The notes: generated by a model from the sequence alone, not told the origin. 64,000 nt of DNA from Ctenosaura bakeri (GCA_948474755.1 CAOLHI010001433.1:310001-374000), one strand, 5' to 3'; positions 1 through 12,316 are shown, counted from the first letter of the stretch. Numbers and translations are program-made.

Positions 1-159
1 ATGGAGCGGAAAGGAAAATTTTCAGTGTTTTCAGAACTCAAAGGGAGTCCTCATGCCTCTGAGCTCCATGTCAGGGGTGCAGTGAGTCCACACCAGGTTT
101 TATTCCAGACTTTCACATGCTTCTTTTGGCAAAAGGAAAATCATATATAAAGAGGCATT

Positions 160-345
160 GCAGCTCAGAGGCTTTAGTGTTGGACGACGCCTCTGGAGAC
201 CAGGGTTCGAATCCCCGCTCAGCCATGGGTGCCCTTGAATGAGTCACGCTCTTTCAGCCTCAGAGGAAGGGGAACCACCTGTGTAGAAACACGACCAAGG
301 AAACTATGGGAGAGGGTCACCATGAGTTGAAGCTGCCTCGAAGGA
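160..345 (+). mobile_element. tRNA-derived SINE
   Basis: It contains an RNA polymerase III B box (GGTTCGAATCC near 204-214), followed by the AGCCATGG and AGTCACNCTCTTTCAGCC segments shared by the other SINEs in this window. The head is decayed. Confidence 0.7.
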
Positions 346-439
346 ATCCAGGAAACCCGAGTTCAAATCCAGCCACAGAAATCCCCCGGGCAGCCGCAAC
401 TGAAGAAATCTTGCCAAGAAAACCCTGGTTTTTAGAGAC

Positions 440-960
440 AGCGTGCTATAGTGGTCTGCTTTGGTCAGATCCCACCTGGAATCCTGTGTCCAGTTCTGGA
501 TGGAAGGTGTCCAGAGGAGGGCAACCAAAATGGAAAAAGTCCTGGGAACCGTGACATGAGGAGCGGCTTAGGGAGCTGGAGATATTTAGCAAGGAGAAGA
601 GAAAGTAAAGAACCCACATGATAGTTATGTTTAAATATTTGAAGGGATGTCATGGAGGATGGAGCAATCTTGTTTTCTGCTGCTCCAGAGACCAGGACAT
701 GGAGCAATGGACTCAAACTCCAGGAAAAGAGATTCCACCTAAACATTAGGAAGAACCTCCTGATGGTAAGAGCAGTTCGAGAGCGGAATGTGCTGCATCC
801 AAGTGTGGTGGAGTCTCCTTCTTTGGAGGCTTTTGAGCAGAGTTTGGATGGCCGTCTGTCCAAAGGAGGGCTTTGCTTGTGAATTTCTGCATGACAGAAT
901 GGGGTTGGACTAGATGGCCCCTTGGGGTCTCTTCCAGCTCTAGCATTCCATGATCCAAAT
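440..960 (+). mobile_element. CR1 LINE 3' fragment
   Basis: It is homologous to the CR1 reverse-transcriptase C-terminus and 3' UTR: GTGTCCAGTTCTGG, GTCCAGAGGAGGGC, TTTAAATATTTGAAGGGATG and CTAGATGGCCCC. The frame is broken by indels and stops. It is an old copy. Confidence 0.85.
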
Positions 961-1689
961 CCTCCTTCTGGCTACCATTGAGCAACAGATACCCACACAT
1001 TGCAATCTTCTGACACCCCACAGACGTTGCAAAATGACTCAGTTCGGTTTTCCACGCACATAAAGGCCACTTATGCAGAAGTCCCGAGTTTCATGCCAGA
1101 TATTTGTTGAAGCTGATCATTCCTGTGCATGTTTCTTATGCCGAATCCAGAAATGCAGCATGGAAAACTTTGCATCTTCCCCCCTCCCTTCTCTCCTTTG
1201 TGCCTTGAGCATCCGGCAAGGTCAAACCGCATTGCTTTGCACCCCCATCTCTCTATCCTCCCTCCCTCCCAGCTCCGAACGGCTTCCTTATCTCGAGCAC
1301 ACATAACCGCAGGGGGATGGCGCTTGCCGGAGAAGGGGCAGAACGTGCCCGCCGGTGCCAGGAGCAAAGCGGCCCCCGGTTCCTTCGCTTCCTCGCAGGC
1401 GTCCAACATCAAAATCCTCCGGCCCAGCGCAACTGGCGCGCGGGGTAGACAAGCGGGACCATGCTAGTCTGAGCGGGAGATGCCAAATCCCTGAGGGCCT
1501 CCGCCACTAAGAATTTTAAAAAAACGAAAGTTAATATTAAAGGTTAGCAATATATCGGTTTGGTAAGAGAGCATCAATCTTGCATATGGATAATAAGGAA
1601 TAAAAATGCAATGCAATAATACTTTTTTTCTTAAGGCAGGAGGTGTTGGGTTAATTGGGTATAGCTTGGGCATGCAACACTCTCTCAAC

Positions 1690-1800
1690 CCGTGGAGCAA
1701 CCATCTTGGAGACCAGGGATCCGTTCTACAGAAACCCACTGGGTGACCTTGGGTGTGTCACACACTCTCAGCCCCACAAAACCTAATGATAGAGTCACCG
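1690..1800 (+). mobile_element. tRNA-derived SINE fragment
   Basis: It shows GGAGACCAGGG, CCCACTGGGTGACCTTGG and CACACACTCTCAGCCCC, the common SINE body. The tail continues into a MITE-like segment at about 1803. Confidence 0.65.
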
Positions 1801-1802
1801 TA

Positions 1803-1905
1803 GGCCATTTCCGCACTAACCTGTTCTAGCGCTACGATTCCGCTATGGAATCCTGTGCATGCTTCTTGTGCCGAATCCTGGGGTTTGCTGTTTCGGGAGG
1901 GGTGC
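1803..1905 (+). mobile_element. MITE half (fold-back family)
   Basis: CCATTTCCGCACTAACCTGTTCTAGCGCTACGATTCC matches the left arm of the near-perfect MITE at 45799-45967. The right arm is missing or replaced by SINE sequence. Confidence 0.6.
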
Positions 1906-2090
1906 CGTGGTTTTGAGGGTTGGGCTACGACCCGGGTTCGATGCCCTGCCATGGGTGGGCTTGGGTGCAAGTCACACACTCTCAGCCCCGGAAAACCCTG
2001 TGATGTGTTCCACTTAGGCTCCCCGAAACAACTCGAAACGATGGTTCTCCATAACCTGTAGGGTTTGGGGAATGGTGGATAAAACCCAGA
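1905..2090 (+). mobile_element. tRNA-derived SINE
   Basis: It has the B-box-like GGGTTCGATGCC near 1937, then CAAGTCACACACTCTCAGCCCC and a decayed tail. Confidence 0.65.
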
Positions 2091-2524
2091 CCGTAAATGT
2101 CCTGTGATTTTGCAAGTTCTCCCGTCCCCTGCCTTTGTCATCTCCTCCCACCATCTCCGACTGTCTGGCTACTCTTTTCTTTTCGGCTCCCTTGTGCCGT
2201 TGGAATGAGACCCTTTCAAACAGGCTGGGGGGATGTTGGGAGGCCGGAGCAATTTCGCTTCAAAAGGATGCTGGCATTGCGGGTGCAAAATGTAATTACC
2301 TTCCCCCTCCATCCTCTTTTTTCCTTCCAATTCTCTTTTTCTCTCTGTCTCTCTCTCTCTCACGCACAGAGACAGGCAAGCGAAAGGCAGGGATCACAAA
2401 GCCTAAAGAGATTTGAAACCTCGCCAAGGAGAGAAATTGCTTTAAAGGGGGTCCCCAGTAAAGAAAGGGTTAAGAACCCCTGCAGTATACCATGCTGGCT
2501 CTCAGATGTCTCCATACCTGCCCC

Positions 2525-2612
2525 TGAACTACAAATCCCAGCGTTCCATAGGATGTTGCCATGGCAGTGAAAGCGGAATCATAGTGTTACCATTGTGCAG
2601 TGTGGAAAGGCT
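2525..2612 (+). mobile_element. MITE right half
   Basis: AACTACAAATCCCAGCGTTCCATAGGATGTTGCC and AAAGCGGAATCATAG correspond to the right arm of the fold-back elements at 12132-12316 and 45799-45967. Confidence 0.55.
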
Positions 2613-2667
2613 TCAGGTAGAGTGCTGGTCGAGGGCATTGAGAAATTAGGAGACCAGGCAAAGTGCA

Positions 2668-3125
2668 CGCTAGATTTGAGGGAGACCCCAAGGGGTCATC
2701 CAGTCCAACCCCATTGTGCTGTGCAGGAAGACACCATCAAAGCCCTCCCTTGGACACGCAGCCACCCAGCCTCTGTTTAAAAACCTCTAAATAAGGAACC
2801 TGCACAACACAATATATTGCACTGTTGAACTTCTTTTATCCTTAGGAAGTTCTCCCTGACATTTAGATAGACTCTCTTTTCCGGAAGTTTGAAGCCATTG
2901 CTCCATGTCCTAATCTCTGGAGCAGCAGAAAACAAGCTTGCTCCATCTTCCATCCGGCATCCTTTCAAATATTTAAACACGGCCGTCACGTCCCCTTTTA
3001 ACCTTCTCTCCTCCGGGCCAAACACCCCCAACTCCTTCAGCTGCTCCTCTGCGTGCTTCATAGTTTCCAGGCCTTTGACCGTTTGGGCCACCCTCCCCTG
3101 TGCTTGGAAAACTCCATCAAGCCAG
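2668..3125 (-). mobile_element. CR1 LINE 3' fragment
   Basis: The reverse complement of the CR1 3' end begins with GAGACCCCAAGGGGTCATCCAGTCC and continues through GAAGCCATTGCTCC to the RT C-terminal region. The frame is broken. Confidence 0.85.
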
Positions 3126-6100
3126 TGGTTAAGGCGGAAGTCAAAACTTCCTTGGATCAGTTGGTGATATACAATATTGTGTTGGGTAAGCAAAATCTGC
3201 TATGCAACCTCCACAGCTTGTTCTCTTGGAGGAATTTCCAGGGTGCACGAAGAGCAGAGATGCCTGCATTTTGGGGGGGTTAATGCATCCAAAACCATTT
3301 TTATTCCCTCCATCTGAAATTCCAGAGACCTGCTGCCGTCTGGCTCAGGTACGGCCGCTTCTGGTCTCCCTTTCTAACAATCATGGCATAATCCATTCCC
3401 TGGCAGCCTGCGCCACCGGGCCCGGCTTTGCAATTCCTCCGCCTAATTTTCCTCTAATGGATGCCACCCTCACCTCCTTCCGCCTCCCTCACTCCCAACA
3501 AATGAGGCCCCGCGGCATCCATTTCGGGAGGCCGCGTGTGGCCTTCCCTTGCGCAACGGGGTGGCCTCGGGCCGGGATAGGGGCGGAAGAGGCGCAGCAG
3601 GGGTCTCGGGGAGGAAGGAACCATCACCCCCAATTTCTTTATCCGCCTCCCCCCAGAGGAGGCTGTGCAATCACGAGGAGGGGGGGCGAGAGGCGTGGGG
3701 ACGCTGGGAGCTGCAGCTGCCTGTCATCCCCACTGTTCGTGGAAATTGCTGTACAAATGCATTCGCTCCGCAGGGAGAGGCGTTGAATTGGAATTATGCG
3801 GGTAGCAGGGTGGCCGCGGAAGGGGGGAGAAGAGAGGAGGAGAGACGGATTGCACGCTGGAATTGCACATACGGTCGGCTGTCCGCATGTGCTAGGGTTG
3901 GGGGCACAGGACCCCTGCAAAAGGGGGAAAGCTGCAAATAAAAGACATGTGGGAAGGGGGCCGACGCGTAGTGGGGAAGGTGGGCACCCAGAGTCCAAAC
4001 CAGGTCAGGGGAAGGGGTGGCCCCTATACTTCCTCTCTCTTGCCCATCCCCTTCCTTGCATATATGGGGACCACAAGGAGAAGGCTTGGGATGCTTAGAA
4101 ATTGGGCTATGGTCGTCCCGAGCTGGCTAGCCAGCGGCTGGTGGAAGAGGAGGACCAGAGGCGGGTTTTCAAAGGGCCGCAGGGCCTGATCCGAGGCGCC
4201 GAGAGGGAAGGTTTCCTGGAAAAGAAGCACCTGAGGTCGTGGGGCAGGGTTTGGAGAAACGTGCAAATAATCAAATCCAGGAAAATGAAACCTGTAGATA
4301 CGAAGGCGGACTTGCAAAGAAGGGGAGCAACTGCAAAGCCGGTTGCTTGGGAAGCACTCCTGGAGAAGATATCCGGCGGTTGCATCTCTTTCTCCCAGGG
4401 ATTGCTCTTTGGACTTGGGGGGAACAAGGCTGCTCCCAGACTTTGGAATAATCTCATCCGTGAGAGTCAAAGCTGCAAATGGTGGGTGGAAAACTGTACG
4501 TCGGAGGGCAGAGACTTGAGCTTCCGTTAGCAGATCGGGGACGAGATCGTCATCCTCGAGGGTGCCGGTGAACAGCGACGGCAGATTGAACCTCCAAACC
4601 CAGAGGGAAAGAGGGGGCCTGATTTTAACAAAAGTCCCCCCAAGAAAATTTGAGGTTCCTGGTCTTCTTTGCCTCCTCCTGGTGATTGAGAGAAGCCAAA
4701 GAAGTCAAGGGGAAATGTGAAAATATTTGCATGGAGTATCTAGACCTGGAAGACTGTTTCTCTTGGAGAATCGAGCCCTGGCCAATGCTCCGAGACCAAT
4801 GCTCAAACCACCCTTTGCTTTGCCCACGGCCGTCTCCGTTGGCCAAAGGGTCACGCATGAGGGGTCTGCAGATAAAGGGCAGCCTTTAAAGTTTTTGCCA
4901 CACTCTTGAGTCCATTTTACAGATGGAGAAGCAAGACTGAGGGTTCCTACCCAAACTTGAGGCCCTTCCTATTGCTTCGATCATGGTGGTAAACGGTGTC
5001 ACATTCTCTCGGCCTCGGAAAGAATCTCTCCAAGAAAACCCGGAGACGGGGTTGGCGTGAGCCGGGGCCGACGCGAAGGCACGGAACAGAACAACCGGTT
5101 TAGGAAAAGCTCCTTGCAAAAACTGCATCTGTCAGGAAGCAGCACGTTCAAAATCGCACGCTTTCCGGCAAAATACAAATGCGGAGAGAAAGAGGGCTGG
5201 AAAAATGTGCCTATTAGGGGAAGATAGTACAAGAAGGAGTTTATTAGGGAAACAAAGACGAAAATGAAAATATTAGGCCCCAGAAAAAGACATGTGTTAG
5301 GAGAAGAGGCGTAGCGAATGCCTACCTTGGGGGAAGAAAAGGCACATTTTGACGGGTTTGGAAAAAAAATGAAAATTCACAGAACGGTGCAGGAAATGGG
5401 CCGGGCAGACGTACAGCCGAATAGATGTGGAACTAACGCAGATTAGATACAGATTGATCCGGACGCTCAGAACTCCGAAAGCTCGGTTAATCAAGTGGCA
5501 GGAGGAATAGATGTCTTGGGGCGGGGGGTGTTTGTGTGCCGGTTGTTAACCCGCGCTAATGCGTCGGAGTCCCACAAAGGCCATAAACAAGGTTCAGTGG
5601 GTTATAAAAAACAACAGCCTTTAATTAACGCCAAAGCGCCGGGACGTCGCCGGCCTTGTCGCAGCCACCTGGCTGAAAGACGGACATCTGGCTGGCGGGC
5701 TCCCCGGTGATAAGGGTGTCTCGGCGCAGAGGCAGGCGGCTTTGAGATCAATGGAGAGGAGGCGGCGGTGGCGGCGGCATGGGGGTCTCAATCCGCTCCG
5801 AGCTTCAGTCCGAACTTTAACGATGCCCAAAGGTATTCCCTTCTCCAAATTTTGCAAAGAGACTGAGCATTTTACAGGTACGGCACCCACCTGTTTAAAA
5901 GCCTTTTTCAGCCTAAAAGTCCTTTGCTCTCCAGGAGAAAAATAAGTGGGCTAAAGCCAGGCCGGTTTCCCTTGGCAGGGAGTCCCACAGGTAGGAGCAG
6001 CCGCCAAGAACGCCCTCTCGTGGTTAATATTTGCATTTAAATCCATCCACCTAAGGCAAGTTCTGGTCTGTTTTGTAGAGGGAAGTCCTTGGGCTGAAAG

Positions 6101-7224
6101 AGAGAGATTAACTTCCTATTTAGGAAATTCCTATTTCCTATTTATTTCCTATCGTTCAGGCCAACCGTGGAGCTAACAGAGAAAAGCCCTGGGACTTATC
6201 TTCTGCAATTCTATTCTTGTTAAAATTTGGGAGGGAGAAAGAAGAGAAGAGAAGGCCTCCTTTTTGTGTGGACAATGCCTTGGGGCAGTTTTACAACAAA
6301 AATTATTCCTGCCCCCCAGGCGTATTGGACTACATTTGCCAGCCAGCATGATGGGTGTTATAGTCAAACACCTCTAGAGGTGGAAAGAAGAGGGGATGCC
6401 GTGTCTGCAAAAGCTGCAGGAGAGAGGATACGGCCCATGTTCCTGGGGGTGCTCCTTCCCTTTGGCCTGGGACCAGGTTGTGGCACATGGTCCCTACTCC
6501 GCCTCCCATCGCTCTGCTCCCCGGTGTGGCGTCTCCCCCCTCTGCCCCCCGGTGGGCTGGCGCCCATTACCACAACACGGCTGTAATTTCCAAACATTGT
6601 ATTTGATCTGTCATCCGTCATTTGTCATTTCTGCCTCTCCCCACCGATGCTCCTCCGGGGAGCGCACAGAGGCGCCGTGTGACGAGTGTCGGCGGGTGAG
6701 TAACTGTTCAATTCAAGGAGAGTCGCTCAACATACAAGGTCAAACATTTCCCGGAGAAGCGCAGCATGAATATTAATCCGTCCCCGGCTTGGGAGACCGG
6801 CGCCGGGGGGAACGGGAAAAGAGGCGCGTTCGGGGAAGCGTCCAGGGGGCGGCGCGCAACCTCTTTCCCCCTCCATGGGATGATTTACTGAATTGCACAA
6901 GTTGCCTGGAAACGGCTCGCTGCGCTTCGGCCCAAAATCAGACGTTCTGGCCATCTTTAAAAGCAAAAACCCAAGTTTCTGGTCCTTATTGAGGAAATCT
7001 GGGGGCAAGTTTCCGAAGCCAGAAGAGTTCAGCTCCTGCAAAGCCTCCGCCGGGGAACTTTCCTCAGGCAGATTAACGACACCAGAACCAATTATGCAAA
7101 ATGGTAATAATGAGGGGATAGATTGTGCAAAACGAGGAAAACATGCAAATGAGCGCGGGGTACAGAACCGAGCTCATCTTGCAGGAGAACGATTGCTTCT
7201 TTGCACAGCAAAGGGATGCTGGGC

Positions 7225-7375
7225 CTATGGCAAATGACCTTTGGGGGCCAGGGTTCGATCCCCTGCTCAGCCACGGAAACTTCCTGGGTGACCTCGGACA
7301 GGTCACATACTCTCAGCCCCAGAAAACCCTACGATAAGCTCACCTTAGGTTTGCCATAAGTCCGAAACAAAGCCT
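7225..7375 (+). mobile_element. tRNA-derived SINE
   Basis: It has the B box GGGTTCGATCC near 7252-7262, GCTCAGCCACGGAAAC, GGTCACATACTCTCAGCCCC, AAAACCCTACGATAAG and CATAAGTCCGAAAC. It is one of the better-preserved copies. Confidence 0.75.
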
Positions 7376-7589
7376 CACAGCTTCCATTTTGCAATTTTAG
7401 TGATAAAACACTTTGCTCATATTTTGCCATTTTCGTTGTGTTGCCTATTCGTCTTGGTTGCCACTTTCTTAAAATTTAATTTTTTAAAACTTGCATTGGT
7501 TTTCTGCACACCCAAATACGATTGAAATATTGAGATCAGGTTGCAAAAAGCTTTCCTTGGAAAACAGAGTCTTGGTTTTCTGGGGACGG

Positions 7590-7730
7590 GTTGGGCATTC
7601 AACAGGTAGAGCATTGGCTTTGCAGGCCCGAGGTCCCAGATTCGAGGTCAGGATGAGCACCACCTTGTCCGAAACCCTGGAGAGTTGCTACCGGTCAGTA
7701 CTGAAGGCACATCACAACGGATTAAAAAGA
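7590..7730 (+). mobile_element. Second tRNA-derived SINE type
   Basis: AACAGGTAGAGCATTGGCTTTGCAGGCC is a tRNA-like A-box region and CCCAGATTCGAGG a B-box region. CCTGGAGAGTTGCTACCGGTCAG is the body. It differs from the main SINE family here. Confidence 0.55.
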
Positions 7731-7964
7731 CCAGAAAAGCCGTAGATTTTGTTTCTGTCCTTTCCACTTTTGGTTCGGAGATCCGGCATCATTTTCCATC
7801 CGCTCCCAGTAAAATCAGAGGCTACTTTTACCAGCTCCCCAGGTGGGGTTATCTTTAACCCAGTACGAAACTGGAAAGAACAGGCACAAAATCAGTCCGG
7901 ACAGACCCTGACTTGGAGAAACCGACCATCTAACTCTCTCTAAAGCAACTCCCTGTCGCAGAGA

Positions 7965-8060
7965 CTTGGTGGGATTTCCATGTTGGGCGCCGGAAAAATG
8001 TGCAATTCTTTTGAGATGGATTTCCGTGCGCTTCGGCAAACGTGCAAAATTCAGTCCCAT
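7965..8060 (+). repeat. Dispersed family C copy 1
   Basis: GGTGGGATTTCCATG..GAGATGGATTTCCGTGCGCTTCGGCAAACGTGCAAAATTC. The second copy is at 9415-9515. The family is not recognised. Confidence 0.7.
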
Positions 8061-8514
8061 TTTATTCAGTGCCTTGAGGACTAGAAACTTGGCAACCGCC
8101 CGGTGGCAAAGGGTCTGCTTTTCCACACATCAGCTCATCGGTGCGCTTAACAGAAGGGTCGAATCCTTTAAAAGAACGAGGAAAATCCTTCCCCGACCGG
8201 AAAAGATGAACGCCGCCGTCAGCAGATAAATAGGCCGACCCAACGGAGAGAGAAGCAGACGATACATCTTTCCGTATTTTTAGAAGCGCCCTCCTGGAGA
8301 TTTTTTGAAAAATTCTTTGTTCATCAGTTTGCTGGGGAAGAGGCAGCTGGTCAGGCCGCTGAATTTAAATAGGTTTGCATATTTCCAAGACGTTCCGCGC
8401 AGGGACTTTGTCGGGGTCCAGACGAGAGGCGTGCAAACTTTCAATTTCTAGAAGGACTTTCATGCGCCTTCTGGGAAGAGAGAAGTTTCTTTTCTCGTAA
8501 AATCCTGGATCGGA

Positions 8515-9245
8515 TCTCTGCTGGAGTGGGAAGAGTGGCTGGATAGCAGTACGTGTGAAAGGGATCTAGGAGTCTTCAGAGACCACAAGCTGAACATGAG
8601 TCAGCAGTGTGATGCGGCAGCCAAGAAAGCCAATGCAATTCTTGGCTGCATCAATAGGAGTCTGGTGTCTAGATCGAGGGAGGTACTGGTCCCACTCTAC
8701 TCTGCTTTGGTTAGACCCCATCTTGAATACTGTGTCCAGTTCTGGGCACCCCAATTCAAGAAGGATATTGACAAGCTGGAGCAAGTCCAGAGGAGGGCGA
8801 CCAAAATGGTGAGAGGCCTGGAAGCCATGAAGCCCTCTGAGGATAGACTTAGAGAGCTGGGGATGTTTAGTCTGCAGAAGAGGAGGTTGAGAGGGGACAG
8901 GATAGCCATGTTTAAATATTTGAAGGGATGCCACGTAGAGGAAGGAGAGGGCTTGTTTTCTGCTGCTCCAGAGACCAGGACAAGGAGCAATGGATCCAAG
9001 CTGCAGGAAAGGAGATTCCACCTGAACCTCAGGAAGAACTTCCTGACAGTCAGGGCTGTCCGGCAGTGGAATCTGCTGCCTCGGAGTGTAGTGGAGTCTC
9101 CTTCCTTGGAGGTTTTTAAGCAGAGGCTTGATGGCCATCTGTCGGGATTGATTTGAGGGTGTTCCTGCATGGCAGGGGGTTGGACTGGATGGCCCCTGTG
9201 GTCTCTTCCAACTCTGAATTTCTATGATTCTATGAGTCTCCTCTT
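8515..9245 (+). mobile_element. CR1 LINE 3' end, RT C-terminus still open
   Basis: This is the most intact CR1 in the window. From 8596 an unbroken frame of 186 codons reads as the C-terminal thumb and tail of a CR1 reverse transcriptase (for example [29 protein letters not shown] and [18 protein letters not shown]) and ends at a TGA at 9154-9156. The 3' end is ATTTCTATGATTCTATGAG, the short 8-bp-type repeat typical of CR1. It is 5'-truncated, as most CR1 copies are, so it is not a working element. Confidence 0.93.
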
Positions 9246-9414
9246 TTCTTGGACTACGGAACCCCCCCCAGCCAAAAAGTAGTCCAAAAAGTATTATTAT
9301 TTTTATTTTCCTCTCCAAGCTCTGATTTCCCCCATGTCCAAATTGGGGACGTTATTCCAGACTCAGGCCGTATTCACCTAAGAAAAGGAGACCGCGCAAA
9401 ATAATCACTCTTTG

Positions 9415-9515
9415 CAACAGGGTGGGATTTCCACATGGCCTTGGATGCTGGAGAAATGTGTCGTTCTTCTGAGATGGATTTCTGCGCATTTTGGAAAACG
9501 TGCAAAATTTAAAAG
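9415..9515 (+). repeat. Dispersed family C copy 2
   Basis: GGTGGGATTTCCACATGG..GAGATGGATTTCTGCGCATTTTGGAAAACGTGCAAAATTT, matching 7965-8060 in the same orientation. Confidence 0.7.
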
Positions 9516-9604
9516 TGCACCAAATACAGCGCATACAAATCGAAAGGTCGTCACCCTGGGTCTCCGATTTGCCTCTTGTTTGCACACATTATGTTTGTTT
9601 CGCT

Positions 9605-9682
9605 CCAGCTTCATCTTGGTTTCGGGCTTTGTAAGCCGCCGTGTGGTGAGAAAGGCAGCATATAAATTTAATTAATTAATTA
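9605..9682 (+). mobile_element. Retroelement 3' tail
   Basis: TTTGTAAGCCGCCGTGTGGTGAGAAAGGCAGCATATAAATTTAATTAATTAATTAAT matches the tail shared by lizard SINEs and their partner LINE: the phrase AAAGGC..TATAAA, then an A/T-rich simple repeat. Only the tail is present. Confidence 0.6.
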
Positions 9683-10394
9683 ATCGCTTTTAGCAATGCT
9701 TATTCCGTGGAGAGATTTTGCCAAGATTGCAGGGTGGAAGGGAAAAGCTCCAACCTCACTAGAGGCTCTCAAATGTCCGGACATCCTTCTAGGTCCCTTG
9801 CAGACGCCACCAATACTAACAAGCCGGCGCATTTAAAGTCATGGCCGAAAAAACCCCGAGTGATTGAGGGAACGGGGCGGGGGGGGGTGCGCATGACAGC
9901 TCCAGTGGTCTTGGAACCGCTGGCTTAACTCATAAACCCGCTTCCCCATGCGCGCGTGTGAGGAGAATTCCAAAAGCAGTTCTTCGGCGGCAACCTGACA
10001 GGTCCTTGCGCTAAAGCGGGCGAGCGATTTTAATCCGTGGGTGGCTTATTCCACCTCTGAGTCACGCCGTGCATGACGCAGGGAGGTGGTACAGGCAGGC
10101 CGGCCGTGGCAGGACAGGACTGTACCGCTTCATGCGCCAAATCCTTATCCAAAAGTTATTTCGGCTCTTGCTTCTGTTCAGCCAAATAACTTCGGCACAA
10201 AGTAGCAACACCCATCGTGAGGTGGGGGCGACAGGTCCCATAACCCCCTACCATGGGCCATCTGGGGATGATGGGAGCCAGAGCCCCGAATGTGGGGTGG
10301 CCGAAATGTTCTGCGCCTTTCCCTTTGCCTCGAAGTGCTCTGTTTTCATAAGGTGTTTAGCGATGGCTACTTCGGCTGTGTTGAAGATGTGATC

Positions 10395-10545
10395 CGGCCA
10401 TCTTTAGATATCCAAAGGGCAGCCGGGTGGAGGGCGGAGGGAGCTTGTCTTCTGCTGCTTCCAAGGTTAGGATCAGGACCAGCAGGTTCAAATTCCAGGA
10501 AGGGAGCTTCCAGGTCAATTTCCCAATGAATTTTTGTTGGAGATG
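10395..10545 (+). mobile_element. CR1 LINE fragment
   Basis: GGAGCTTGTCTTCTGCTGCTTCC, GGATCAGGACCAGCAGGTTCAAATTCCAGGAAGG and ATTTCCCAATGAATTTTTG align to the CR1 3' coding region. The copy is short and old. Confidence 0.65.
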
Positions 10546-10799
10546 GTTGCTGTGGCTGTTAATACTGCGCAGTCTGCATTGTAACTTTGCAAACCCACAG
10601 CTACGTTGCAGAAAGGCAAGGAAACCCCGGTAGCAAATTTCAATTTTGCATACATTTGAGGCCGTTTATGACCCCAAGCCGCACACCGCCCATTATTATA
10701 ACCGTTCAAAAAAACTGGTGTTTTGTATTGCAACTCCCAGAATCCTCAACTAAGCATGCAAAGTAACTTTCCCAGAGCACACCAGTTATAACCAATTAG

Positions 10800-10985
10800 A
10801 CTTCCAGTTACTAGTTAACCTCACACTCCTCATTTTTATCTCTCAACAACCCTGCGAGGTAGTCCAGGCTGAGAGAGGGCGACCAGTGTCCTAAGCTGGT
10901 CAGTGAGCTTGGAGGCCGAGTGGGGATTTGAACCCAGGACTCCCACTCCCCACCCTAGCACTGTCACCGCTCTGCCTTCCCTCTC
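10800..10985 (-). mobile_element. tRNA-derived SINE (reverse)
   Basis: Read on the minus strand it starts in the tRNA-like head and passes a B box (GGGTTCAAATCC, seen forward as GGATTTGAACCCAGGACTCCC near 10923). It ends in the body seen forward as CAACAACCCTGCGAGGTAGTCCAGGCTGAGAGAG. Confidence 0.7.
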
Positions 10986-11404
10986 CACTTGCCTATAACG
11001 TGGGCATTTTTTCCTTCTTCCATCAATCCCAGTTCAGGTGAACTAATTCCAGGAACCAGGGACAGCTCTGGGGTCCGCTCCGGATTTTAGTCTGAACTTT
11101 CGAGGAGCTCTCCAGGACTTCATTGGGAGAAGGGATTAGATACAGCTCTCAGATGAAAACCTGGAAGGGATTTAGAGACTGGAAAGAAAAGTTGCCAGTT
11201 TCAGGGGGCCTCTCGGCCTCTCCATGCGCCGCCAACCTCGCCAGGGCAATGCGTCCTCTCTCCTTAATGCCACCCTCTCCTTAATGCCACCCTGTTGGTT
11301 TCCAAGCCACCCACCTGGGGGCGCTCGCCGGGCCCACGCACACGTGGTTGCATGTGCGCAGGCGCGTGCGCACGTGCAAGGGTGTGCAGAAACGGGTGCC
11401 CGCG

Positions 11405-11580
11405 TGCCCACACGGGAGGCTGTTTGCTTTAATGAATTCTCGGCGCCTGCCAATTCCATCTGTCCGCGGCCCAGCTCTCCCCAGCCGGCCCGGCTCAGAC
11501 GGGAGAGCGATCGTTTGCATAAACTTTAATTAGGGATTAACCGGGGGCTGGATTTTTATGCTCTTTGACATGTTTCGGGG
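11405..11580. promoter_or_regulatory. Candidate conserved non-coding element with TAAT cores
   Basis: This is an AT-rich island in GC-rich flanks. GTTTGCATAAAC (POU-like), ACTTTAATTAGGGATTAACC and TTTAATGAATTC give homeodomain-type cores within 130 bp. The call rests on motif density only. Confidence 0.3.
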
Positions 11581-12131
11581 AGATAAGGCTGCACCTTGGA
11601 GCCGGCTGCCGCAGGGAGGGGAGGGAAGCTGGCAGAGGACGGATTTGGAGAGAGGTTGAGAACGAAGGAGAAAAAAGCGCCTCCCACCCTCAGCAGGGGC
11701 CGAATGGATGACCTCCAATGTCCCCCACGGCCCCAGAAATGAGACCATCTATCACTTCTGGTTGCCCAAAAAGAGACACCTTTGCAGAGATGGGGGATTT
11801 CAGGAATGCAAAATGGCTGCATTAGTAAATTGGGTTTTTTTTTCCTGCACTGGGCAAAAATATCACCCCAAAATTGGCCCAGGGGGATTTGGGGTGGTTT
11901 GGGGCACCCCCAGGAGCCTTCGGAGGTCACACACAGGCCATGCTTCCCCTTCCATGGTTTTGTAGGCTTATGAGCACAGCCAGGAGGAAAATCTAAAAGT
12001 TACCTGTCTCCGCTTTCTCCTCCATCCCCCATCCTTCCTCTGGGTAGCATGGATAAAGGGGGCTTAGCCCACCCCGCTTCCCAACAGCCCTGCAAGGTAG
12101 GCAAGAAAGAGTGTTTTCTCTTCCTGGCCAA

Positions 12132-12316
12132 AGTCCTCCTCTGTCCACACTGCAGCATCATAGTGCTCTTATTCCACTTTAATTGCCACCTGTGGGACCT
12201 TGGGGTTTGTAGTGCGCTGGGGCTCCGTGGAGAGCTCTGAGTGACCCTCCCTGAACTGCAAATCCCAGGATTCCATAGGACGGAGCCACGGAGTGGAATC
12301 GTGGCGCTATAAGTCT
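12132..12316. mobile_element. Fold-back MITE
   Basis: The left arm (CACTGCAGCATCATAGTGCTCTTATTCCACTTTAA..CTTGGGGTTTGTAG) and right arm (CTGCAAATCCCAGGATTCCATAGG..GTGGAATCGTGGCGCTATAAG) are inverted and roughly complementary. It has no coding capacity. Confidence 0.7.

Noticed and set aside
8596..9156. 186-codon frame as a host gene
   Set aside because: It is the C-terminus of CR1 reverse transcriptase, with the CR1 3' end directly after it. It is a truncated retroelement.
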